DNA from: Trissonchulus latispiculum
Taxonomy: Eukaryota > Nematoda > Enoplea > Enoplida > Ironidae
DNA length: 64,000 nucleotides
Reading direction: 5' to 3'
Assembly: GCA_030248195.1 (NCBI GenBank)
Contig: JASAND010027724.1
Location: forward strand, 160,374-224,373
Part shown: positions 44,483 through 54,613 of the stretch, one piece after another
Position numbering within the stretch: the first letter of the stretch is position 1
Layout: the number at the start of each line of letters is the position of its first letter
Made by a program: the position numbers and the translations under genes
Notes under the pieces: model-generated
Told to the model about the DNA's origin: nothing
The model's database searches: none
The model's input: only the letters and a program-made list of their open reading frames with translations

Positions 44483-45720
44483 ATAGGGGTCGCGGTAGCG
44501 ACCCCTATAATATGAGTGAAAATGGTCGAATGACCGTGTAAAACAAGGCTGCGCAGATTATGTGCGCAAAAAATTGTACGTGTCGAGTTTAGTATATTCG
44601 CCAAGTTTCATCCCCGTACCACTTTCCGTTAAAAAGTTGCGCCAAAAATCGCTTACGAGAGTGATGTTTTTTCCGGTTCTCCGCTTTGACATCTCGTAAG
44701 GGGGTTTTGTAACTTTAATAACTACAGATTTAATAACTAAACTTTTGCCTATGAAAACCATATATATTCTTGGAGTACGCAACAAAAATAAGCCGATAGG
44801 CTATTTTGTATGCACCCCAGAGCCGGAAAAATTTTTGGCGGGGGGCCAAAGTCGGCCAAAACGCTAAAATGGCCAAAATGTATGCTTCAAATGCGCCGTA
44901 ATAAGTCAGACTGGGCTATGTATGGGACAATACTGCCTATATGGCTGAATAGGACACATATCAGGGTCGTTCAATTGCTATATGATTTTCCGGCCCTGAG
45001 CGTAATTTTTGGGTACTGGCCTGCCAAACGTGGTGAATTTTGGGTCCAACTTTGAACTTGGTTTTTTCGCTTATTTTGTGACCTGGAAGCCTCAGATCTT
45101 GCATACAAAGGTTTTTGCGGACGGAGAATTGATTCCCGCTATCAAGTTTGCTGCTCGACTGACCCAAGTTGCTGGGCTGGTTCCACTTTGCCGTCTACAG
45201 GGTCATGTCGGCAACCGCTACCTGGAGGCCCATACTAGGCTCTACTTGGCCTCTCATAACTTCGCCAATAGGGGTTTTTTGGTGCGCCCAGCTCATTCCC
45301 GGTGTCCGTTTTGCCGTCCGACTCATCCATCTTGCCGGGCTGGTTCCACTTTGCCGTCTGGAGGGTCATGTCGGCAACCGTTTCCTGGAGGTCCATACTA
45401 GGCTCTACTTGGCCTCTCAAAACTTTCTCTATAGGGGTTTTCTGGTGCGCCCAGCTCATTACCGGTGTCCGTTTTGCTGTACAACGCACCCATTTTGCTG
45501 GGCTGGCTCCACTTGACCGTCTGAGGGGTCAGGTCGGTAAGGGGTCAGGTGATCCAAAAAAAATTTTTCAAATGTGGTCAAATTTGGTACCAAATGAAAG
45601 CCCTAAGTGAGCTGAGCAACTTTTGTTATAGAATTGCATGCTCAAAGTGGCTGTAGAGTGCTGTGATGGGTGGGATGGGGACTTAGGCGATTTTCGGTCA
45701 AAAATGTTAAGCCGTTGCAA
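44483..45720 (+). repeat. Composite satellite-bearing repeat, copy II, with head hairpin
   Basis: It starts with hairpin 44483-44508 (ATAGGGGTCGC, loop GGTA) and ATAATATGAGT, then GGCTGCGCAGATTATG, GTCGAGTTTAGTATA, GTTAAAAAGTTGC, and the ~160-bp satellite at 45160-45530 (2.3 units, key word GCTGGTTCCACTTTGCCG). The satellite containing TTTGGTACCAAATGAAAGC follows at 45560-45720. Open frames here on both strands (GFLVRPAHSRCPFC type) are satellite. Confidence 0.75.
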
Positions 45721-45723
45721 CTT

Positions 45724-47480
45724 GTTGGGTTGCCGCTTTTTCAACAAAAAGGCAACCCTTTAACTTGGGTATGTCCGTTATTGTGTTGCCCACTTTTCCA
45801 AAGGAAATGGCAACACCTTGTTTTATTGGTCTGTGCTCATTATTATCCGTCTGTCCCCCCCCCCCCTAGATCTCGAGATTGGGAAGGGGAACAGGGATGG
45901 TTGATACCTTATTTTGAAGCCCTTGACCAGGACATCTCCCGGAAGCAAGATGGTTCCGAAATTCCGGGTTTTGAAAATTCGGATTTTTTCGGGTGGTAAG
46001 GGGGGACCAAGGCGAAATTTCGAAAATCCAAAATTTGGTCAAAAATTTTTTGTCTCCGATTTGGCTCAAAAGTTGGTCATAGGGTAACTCGACCACGCTG
46101 ATTTCGAAACTGAAATCGAAATTTCCGGAAAATTTACGGATTTCGATATATTGGACTTGGAAAATTCCGGATTTTGAAAAATTTCTTCAAAAGTGGTCGA
46201 TATTGGGCTCAAATGAAAGAGCTGAGTCGTCGAAACGTCGAACTGAGTAATTTTTATCATTACAGTATTTTCCGAAAATGTTTCTAACGAAAGTTATGGC
46301 CGCAGATTGGAAAATTCGGAATTTCCGGAAAAAACCGGATTTTCAAAAATTCGTTGAAACATGGGCAATGTGGTGCTCAATTGAAAGCTCTTTGAGTCCT
46401 CGGGCAGATTTCCTGAACAGAAATAACTTAAAAAGTATCTGGTAAAATATATATATTATTCCCCAAAGGGACGTGTTGTGGGCAACACATTCTTGCAGTA
46501 GCGCTAGTTGTGTTGCCCACTTTTCCAAAGGAATGGGCAACACTTTGTTATTGGTCTGTGCTTATTATTATTATTATTATTATTATCCGTCTGTCCCCCC
46601 CCTAGATCTCGAGATTTGGAAGGGGTACAGGGGTGGTTGATACCTTATTTTGAAGCCCTTGACTGGGACATCTCCGGGAAGCAAGATGGCTCCGATACCT
46701 TCCGGATTCCGGGAATGGTGAATCCCGGAATTTTTCGGTTGGTAAGGGGGGACCAAGGCGAAATTTCAAAATCCAAAATTTGGTCAAAAATTTTTTGTCT
46801 CCGATTTCGCTCAAAAGTTGGTCATAGGGTAACTCGACCACGCTGATTTCGAAACTGAAATCGAAATTTCCGGAAATTTTACGGATTTCGAGATATTGGA
46901 CCCGGAAAATTCCGGATTTTGAAAAATTTCTCCAAAAGTGGTCAATATGGTACTCAAATGAAAGAGCTCGTCGAGCTGAGCAACTTTCCTTCTTGCGACA
47001 TTTTCCGAAAATGCGTCTAGCGAAAGTTATGTCCGAAAAACTGAAAATCCGGGAATTCATGAAAATCCGGATTTTGAGTCGAAAAATTTTTTGTCTCCGA
47101 TTTCACTCAAAAGTTGGTCATAGGGTAATTCGACCACGCTGATTTCGAAACTGGAATCGAAATTTCCCGAAAATTTCCGGATTTCGAGATATTCGTTCCG
47201 GAAAATTCCGGATTTTGGAGAATTTCTCCAAAAGTGGTCGATATGGTGCTCAAACGAAAGAGTTCGTCGAGCTGAGCAATTTTCGTTCTTGCGACATTGT
47301 CTGAAAATGCGTCTAGCGAAAGTTATGGCAGAAAATAAACAGAAAAACCTGTTGTGGGCAACACATTCTTGCAGTAGCGCTAGTTATTATTATTATTTCT
47401 TGCCGTATGTGTCCCCCCCCTCTAACTTTTGATTGGAAAGGGGTAGAGAGGTGGTTGATACCTCATTTTGAAGGTCTTGA
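45724..47480 (+). repeat. Large tandem repeat of about 740-860 bp, two and a half units
   Basis: GTGTTGCCCACTTTTCCAAAG recurs at 45783 and 46509. The block CCTAGATCTCGAGATT followed by GGTTGATACCTTATTTTGAAG recurs at about 45866 and 46603, with a diverged third copy near 47425. Inside, GAAAATTCCGGATTTTG words and an AAAGTTGGTCATAGGGTAA block repeat at shorter range. The inverted pair GTTGTGGGCAACAC / GTGTTGCCCAC marks unit boundaries. Confidence 0.8.
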
Positions 47481-47559
47481 CTTGAGCTGCTCCCGGAAGC
47501 GTGGGGAGCCCCGGGGGAGCAGAGGTGCTCCCGGAGCACCCCCGTGAGTAAAAATGAGT

Positions 47560-47960
47560 AAAATAAAAAAGTTGTCCAAATGAGCTAATTTTGGTATCAT
47601 TCGAAAGCTCTCGACGAGTAATGAAAAAGTTGTAATAGGGTCAAGGCCTGAAAATGCACCCATTTTGAGTTATGAGGCCGAAAATGGTCACAAATGGCCA
47701 AAAACGGCCAAAATGGCTCAAAATTGAAAGTTCTCAGATCGGACACATATTGGTATCATTCGAAAGCTCTCGTTGCGGAGATAAAAAGTTGTAATAGGGC
47801 CAAAGCACCATCATGTACAGAAGAATGGGTACGGGGACTCAAAGGGGTCAAAAATGACCAAAACCGGCCAAAATGGGTCAAAATCAAAAATTTTGGAAAA
47901 CCCACAAAATGGGTATCATTCGAAAGCTCTCTTTGAGTATATAAAAAGTTGTCATAGGGA
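47560..47960 (+). repeat. About 163-bp tandem repeat, three units
   Basis: TGGTATCATTCGAAAGCTCTC recurs at about 47591, 47751 and 47911, each followed by AAAAAGTTGTAATAGGG or a close variant and separated by AAATGGCCAAAA words. Confidence 0.8.
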
Positions 47961-48274
47961 CAAGGAGTACTATCGTAGGATATTTGACTTCTCTCGTTTA
48001 TAAGTAAAAAAATGCAGCGGCAACCCATTCATGATACTTTGCTTGTTTTCCTTAATTTACAACCTCAACGCTACTCATGCGCATTTTACAGGCTAGTTTC
48101 CGTGTTTGTACAACCTGCCTGAGAGTACACATTATGTATTTTACATGCGACGAAGGAGAATATTTTGGTTCTTGTTAAGTATTCAACTACATATAGTTGC
48201 AGACGCAGAACTATGCTCACAAATTGGTAAACTGTTACTGAAGAACTGCCACCAGCGTCAGTCCGGACAGTTTC

Positions 48275-48462
48275 CGCGAATATGGATTGTTCAGCGAAGT
48301 TGGTCCACATTGGTGCGCTATTAACCTAGTCCTCCTGGCATTTACAACCTGCCCCTCACATATTAACGTTTTAAACCTAGTCCTGTGTCCGCTTAAAACC
48401 CAGTGCCCCCAATATTGCATTTTTCATGCTCCATCGGAGCATTTTTATTCTTGTTTAATCAT
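48275..48462 (+). repeat. Diverged single arm of the GCTCC foldback family
   Basis: CGCGAATATGGATTGTTCAG through CATGCTCCATCGGAGCATTT follows the right arm of the element at 53816-53999 with many substitutions. No left arm is recognised. Confidence 0.6.
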
Positions 48463-48981
48463 GGAATAACCAAAAATTATTCTTTTTGACTTTTTAAGTG
48501 AATGACTTTATTTTGGTGACAGGTTTGCGAACTTTATGTTTGAACAAATAGAATTATTTTTCGCTAATGGCACGAAGTCTATTATTGAAGTTTGAGTCAA
48601 ATTTGGTGATTAGTTGTATAGTGTGCATGCATTGTACTTGTGCTGTACGTATTTGTCGTGTGAAAAACTGAACATGCTTTACCTTGAACGAATATTTTAT
48701 TATTTTTAGTTTTGCGGTTTTAATATTTTAAGGCTTTTGATGCGAAAATGGAGTATCATCAGAACAATCGATCCAAGGCTTGAGATCTCCTCCACTGGGA
48801 GGAAGAATTTGCTGATTCTTCTCAAGTTTGTTTTCTTAATTTTTGATTATTTTTTATTTAACATTAAATACTTTTGTTGAGAAATTGTTTTCCTTTTTAT
48901 GAAGTAGGTATGTATCCAGAGTGGTCATTGTAGCAACATTTAAATATTTTTCATTTTCGGTATTAAGTATAATTACTAATC

Positions 48982-50830
48982 ATAGGGGTCGCGGTAGCGA
49001 CCCCTATAATATGAGTCAAAACGCCCCAATGACAGCCTTCAGAGGCGCTGCGCAGAGGCTGCGCAGATTCCTGCGCAGATCCTGCGCAAATTTTGTGCTC
49101 AAAAGAAAGTCCGTGTCGAGTTTAGTATAATTGGAAAATTTCATCCCCCTATCACTTACCTTTAAAAAGTTGCACCCGCCGGCAGTTATGCCGGCGATGT
49201 TTTTTTTTCCGGTGTCTCCGTTTTACCCTCGTATGTCACCATTTTGTAGCCTCTTTCACAGAATGTAGCGAAGTTCAGACACCTATTGCGGTATATCATC
49301 AATATATATAGGTTAGTGACTTTCGATATATGTGGTCGCCGCCGCGCCACAGTGCGCCGCAGCGCCACAGTGGCGCCACAAAGTCGGCTCAGAACGTCGA
49401 AATGGCCAACAGTATGCCTGGGATTAGCTTCTTTCCAGCTCTTTGTGCAAATACAAACCAGACAAGTTATATATGGTTGATAAGGACATATATCCGGATT
49501 ATGACGTTTGAAGTCGGATTTTTGATATGGTGCGCCACAGCGCCACAGTGGCCCGCCAAAGTTGGTGAATGTTGGGTCCGACTTTGAACTTAGTTTTTCG
49601 CTTATTTTTCAAGATAGACTTCTCAAATCGTGCATATAAAGGTTTTTGGGGACGGCGAATCCATTCCCGCCATCAGTTTTGCTGCCCGATTCACCCAATT
49701 TGCTGGGCTGGTTCCACTTGACCGTCTGAGGGGTCAGGTCGGTAACCGCTTCCGGGAGGTCCATAGTAGGCTTTGCTTGGCCTCTCAAAACTTTGTCTAT
49801 AGGGGTTTTCTGGTGCGCCCAGCTCATTCCCGGTGTCCGTTTTGCCGTCTGACCCACCCATCATCTTGCTGGGCTGGTTCCAATTTGCAGTCTGGAGGGT
49901 CCGGTCGGTACCGACTTCCGGGAACACCATATAGAACTGTACATAGCCTCTCAAAACATTGTCTATAGGGGTTTTCTGGTGCGCCCAGCTTATTTCCGGT
50001 GTCCGTTTTGCCGTTGGACCCACTCATCTCGCTGTGGTGGTTCCAATTTGCCGTCTGGAGGGTCCGGTCGGTACCGACTTCCGGGAACACCATATAGAAC
50101 TGTACATAGCCTCTCAAAACATTGCCTATAGGGGTTTTCTGGTGCGCTCAGCTCATTCCTGGCATCTCTTTTGCCGTTGGACCCACCCATCTTGCTGTGC
50201 TGGTTCCACTTTGCCATCTGGAGGGTCAGGTCGGTGGGAGGTCATATGGTCAAAAACGAAAATTTTCAAAAGTGGTCAAATTTGGTATCAAATGAAAGCC
50301 CTCAGCGAGCTGAGTAACTTTTGTCATAGAACTGCATGCTCAAAGTGGCTGTAGAGTGCTGTGGTGGGGGTGGGTGGGGACTTAGGCGATTTTCGGTCAA
50401 AAATGAAATTTTTCAAAAGTGGTCAAATTTGGTACCAAATGAAAGCCCTAAGCGAGCTGAGCAACTTTTGTCATACAACTGCATGCTCAAAGTGGCTGTA
50501 GAGTGCTGTGGTGGGGTGGGGTGGGGACTTGGCCGATTTTCGGTCAAAAATGAAATTTTTCAAAAGTGGTCAAATTTGGTACCAAATGAAAGCACCAAGT
50601 GAGCTGAGCAACTTGTCTCATAAAAGTGCATGCTCAAAGTGGCTGTAGAGTGCTGTGCTGGGGTAGAGGTGGGGTCTTCGGCGATTTTGGGTCGAAAATC
50701 AAAATTTTCAAAGTGGTCAGATTTGGTGCCAAATGAAAGCCCCAAGTGAGCTGAGCAACTTTTCTCATAAAAGTGCATGCCCAAAGTGGCTGTAGAGTGC
50801 TGTGCTGGGGTAGGGGTGTTGGAAAACTAA
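48982..50830 (+). repeat. Composite satellite-bearing repeat, copy III, with head hairpin
   Basis: It starts with hairpin 48982-49007 (the same 11-bp stem and GGTA loop as copy II) and ATAATATGAGT, followed by reiterated CTGCGCAGA words, GTCGAGTTTAGTATA and TTAAAAAGTTGCA. Then come the ~160-bp satellite (49690-50230, 3.4 units) and the ~140-bp satellite with CAAATGAAAGC (50270-50820, about four units). Confidence 0.78.
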
Positions 50831-51035
50831 GCTTTTATCATAGACCCACTTACCCTAACTTGCTGTGGAGCGGTCTGGTGTGAGGGGTGTCAGGGTGGAA
50901 CTTTGGAACTTTGGTGGAACTGTGGAACCACTTTGCCATAGAACCACACACGTGTGTCAGAGTATTTAATGCATATATAATGGTTAATGATTCTTTAACG
51001 CTTTTATGGCAACGACATGTAAAAAGTGGATAAAT

Positions 51036-51895
51036 AAGAAATAAAAATGCTCCTAAAGAGCAAAGAAAGGAATATGAGTCAACATGGAACATGTAAAATG
51101 CTAAATATTGTCGGTTGTAAATTAAGAATAAGACAAGCATGTAAAATGCTAATATGAGTCTGGTGAGGTTGGAAAGTGCAGAAGACAAGTTTGTACACGC
51201 ACCAATATGAGTGCATGCCAAATAGACTCATATTGGCATGCCTTAAAAAACAATAATGCATGCATCCATTGCGGAATTCTAACGGATATATTTCTACGCA
51301 GGAGTTAAGACGAATAAGTAGCGTTATTGACGTCACATGGATATCCCAACCATGGTCAATATTGTCAACTTTTCTGCTTAGGAAACTTATCCCAACCATG
51401 GTCAACATTGTCAACTTTTCTCCTTAGGAAACTGTTAAACCGCTGTTAGTCAACAATGCGCCGACGGAGGGATATATAACATTTTTAATAAGCGTTTGTA
51501 TAACTCATGTATTCAGAGACTCAAAGTTAAATCTGATGTTAACTTTCGTGACATATATACGTATATACGTGCGTAACCTGTGTAGCATCCTGTCATCCAC
51601 CCTAAAACTACCCTGTCTCGTCTTGCTGACATTACGTGAGTGATATATAACCGAAATTCGCAACCACTTGCCTTCAGAATACGTACTAGTAATGCCAATA
51701 TGAGTCTATTTGGCATGCACTCATATTGGTGCGTGTACAAACTTGTCTTCTGCACTTTCCAACCTCACCAGACTCATATTAGCATTTTACATGCTTGTCT
51801 TATTCTTAATTTACAACCGACAATATTTAGCATTTTACATGTTCCATGTTGACTCATATTCCTTTCTTTGCTCCTTAGGAGCATTTTTATTTCTT
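51036..51895. mobile_element. Foldback element with 204-bp arms
   Basis: Arms 51036-51239 and 51692-51895 are both 204 bp. Open frames read from the two arms give the same peptide over about 60 residues, confirming near-identity. The ends read AAGAAATAAAAATGCTCC, closely related to the 53211-53999 element. The 452-bp spacer includes a 45-bp direct duplication (CCCAACCATGGTCAA at 51345 and 51390). No transposase. Confidence 0.88.
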
Positions 51896-52387
51896 GTATT
51901 ACTATATACTAGTTATTAAATATTGCTTCAGGGTATTTTTAGAGATTATTTTGAGGGGGCGGGAGATTTTTTGCAATCAGGCAAAAATTGCTTTGTTGGG
52001 CGTATTCTGCAGGTTGAAACTGAAAACAGTTCTCAAAAATACCTGATTTAAGCTAAAAATAACCATTTCTATGAAAAACTGTCCGGCGAAGTCGGAATAT
52101 TTTTGAAAAGTTGTCAATTTTTGCCAAAAACCTTTTGTGACCTTATTAAGGAGGAAGCCTAACTCCCACGGAGGGGACCGATTGTGGGGGGAGGTCAGTT
52201 TTGGCCCTCCTCCCACCTGAAAAAATACACTGTACTTTCGGTGAGAAATTATTTCCCATTTTTTCTGCAACTTTAGGTTTCCTGTGTGGTCGTTATTGTA
52301 ACAACCACATTTCTACATTTTTCATTTTCATTTTTCTATTTTTCATTCGCCCTTTTTCTTCACGTTTTTGCAGTGCCGACATGCAGT

Positions 52388-52562
52388 CCAGGCATTTTGA
52401 GAACTTTTTGCGTTTCCCCATGCAAAATACGTCTAAAATACCATTTCTGGCTCAGTTTTGCAAAAAATTTTTCTCCTTTGAAAATCCCTGCCCCCAGACC
52501 GACAAAGTGGATAGACTGCCTACGCATGAAGGAAAAGGGAAGGCGCTCTCATCCAGAAGGGA
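52388..52562 (+). repeat. Dispersed repeat, copy 2 (partner of 43974-44153)
   Basis: Direct repeat of the earlier segment with a few substitutions. Downstream sequences diverge after CATCCAGAA. Confidence 0.85.
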
Positions 52563-52639
52563 AAAGACCACCGTCCGAAGTGACCACTGGTCAGCATGGC
52601 TCCCGTGGTTCCTCGCCCAGGGTCAAAGTAGGGAAAATT

Positions 52640-53000
52640 CACTATAAACAGCATTTTTCAGCGTTTTGGTTCGGGGCATATATAGTAAATCGACTACGCT
52701 CGTTTCATTGGGCATATTTCCGAAATCGAAGGAAGTGACCAGTGATCACTACGGTCTATGGGGCCTATTGACCAGTGGTCGAACCCCTTAAAACAGCGTT
52801 TTTCGGCGTTTTGGTTGGGGGCATATATAGTAAATCGACTACGCTCGTTTCAATGGACATATTGCCGAAATCGAGGGAAGTGACCAGTGGTGACTATGGT
52901 CTCGGGGCCTACTGACCACTGGTCAAACCCCCGGAAACAGCGGTTTTCGGCCCTCTGGCGGTACCCATATAGTAAATTCGTGTCGCTGAACACGATGGGC
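52640..53000 (+). repeat. Tandem repeat of about 147 bp with TGACCAGTGGTCA-type palindromes
   Basis: CATATATAGTAAATCGACTAC recurs at 52676 and 52823, with a diverged third unit near 52965. Units contain GACCAGTGATCAC, GACCAGTGGTCGA and GACCACTGGTCAA palindromic words. Confidence 0.75.
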
Positions 53001-53210
53001 ATACTGTCGAAGTCTTTGGCGAGGGGGAAGAGAATTTTCTCCTTATATCACCCACAAACAGAGGTTGCAGCGGCCGAAGCTTGGGGCGGTGAGAATTCAG
53101 TGGTACTATATATTTATATAATCACTTTTCTGCTCTGCCTACGGCACTGTTCAAGCTCCTTGTATCCATTGCCGCATTGCTGGAAAGGGATCCTTTAAAA
53201 TGACAGAAGG

Positions 53211-53999
53211 ACAAGTAATAAAAATGCTCCTCCGGAGCATGAAAAAGTAATATGGGTGGTGGTGAGATTGTAAAATCAAGATAGGACTAGTCTTAAAAAT
53301 GCTAAATATGGGGGCTAGGTTCAAAAAAAGAAGAGGACTAGGTTGTGGGCGAATTAATATGGGCACAGCTTCGCCGAGCAACCCATATTCGCGGGCTTTC
53401 ACGCTTCGCCATGGCGATTGTCATAATATACAATGCCATTATTGTCAGTCAATAATAACAATTCCAGCAGTTAAATAATCGCTGCAAGTTGCTTGCTTAT
53501 ATATTCGTAAACTATATAGTAATTTGGTTGTGCTGGACTACGGCAAGCAACTAGAAAAAACCAAGGCTATGATTTTAACGCTAACGGTTCAATAGAAATA
53601 GAAGATAGTCGGAGAGAGTCCTGAAATTATTGTTGAAATATAGACTTTTCTTATCAATGGTTAAAATGCACAGTAAATATTAAGAGTTTATCGAAAGAAA
53701 TGCTTGCTTCCACTAAAACTCGTTTATCATAGTTGTATATTATTTACGCACCGTAACTAAAACTGAACACTGGTATATATACATATGTAATACGTATGTA
53801 TATAACTTTTTCAGTCCGCGAATATGGGTTGCTCGGCGAAGCTGTTCCCATATTAATTCGCCCACACCCTAGTCTTCTTCTTTTTTTGAACCTAGCCCCA
53901 TATTAAGCATTTTTAAGACTAGTCCTATCTTGATTTTACAACCTCACCACCACCGCATATTACTTTTTCATGCTCCGGAGGAGCATTTTTATTACTTGT
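53211..53999. mobile_element. Foldback element with about 185-bp arms
   Basis: Arms 53211-53395 and 53816-53999 are reverse complements. The outer end reads ACAAGTAATAAAAATGCTCC and contains a small internal hairpin (ATGCTCC/GGAGCAT). The inner end is at CCATATTCGCGG. The spacer of about 420 bp is AT-rich without a gene. Relatives lie at 51036-51895 (complete), 32885-33190 and 48275-48462 (single arms). Confidence 0.85.
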
Positions 54000-54558
54000 A
54001 TACATAGACATACATACATATACATACATACATACATACATATGTATATTAGACCTGAAAATGTGCGAAATACGTGACTATAAAATTTGGTAACCGGCGT
54101 CCCCATAAGAAGGGTAGGGTTTTTGTGGAAAAATGCTAGTTTTTTGCGGTTTACTCTTTTTTTCTCTGATATCCTGAGAGAGGCTTTCAATTACGAAAAA
54201 ATTCAAAAAGTTTCCCATTGCACTGCTAATTTTTTAAAAACAAACCTACGAGTTCCGAAGGCTGCGGGAACACCGGAAAAAACCGTTTTTCTGATAGTTG
54301 TTTTTCCAGCTCTCATCCTTGATATTGAGTGTGCTGTTACGGATTAGTCTGCAGTAGTCTGTAATTGGTTAGTAAATAGTCTGCACGTCAGACTTAATTT
54401 TCAGAGTTTTAGCTTTGCCTTTTAATTACCTTTCAATACAGGGTAGGATAACGCTATCAACTGATGCTTTTTTCTGAAACAATAGTGTAAATTTAAACAA
54501 TTTTTAATAAATTATAACAGTGGATAATCGTGTTGATATAGCTACATAATTATTTTAG

Positions 54559-54613
54559 GGCCCGAGTTTTATCGGAGCAGAAACGAGAAGCAGATGCACG
54601 GAAACACATTGAG
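54559..54613 (+). CDS. UBXN4: UBXN4-like exon: start of coiled coil
   Basis: After acceptor ATTTTAG the exon reads (G)ARVLSEQKREADARKHIE to donor GTTTGC. It joins in phase 0 to the next exon (DEKERERQRRELGQEM), matching the charged coil that precedes the KTGKEM-like block in UBXN4. Confidence 0.7.

Noticed and set aside
45009..45516. Cys/Pro/Arg-rich open frames (GFLVRPAHSRCPFC type), also at 49630-50354
   Set aside because: They repeat with the ~160-bp satellite unit and open frames exist on both strands. This is satellite, not a zinc-finger gene.
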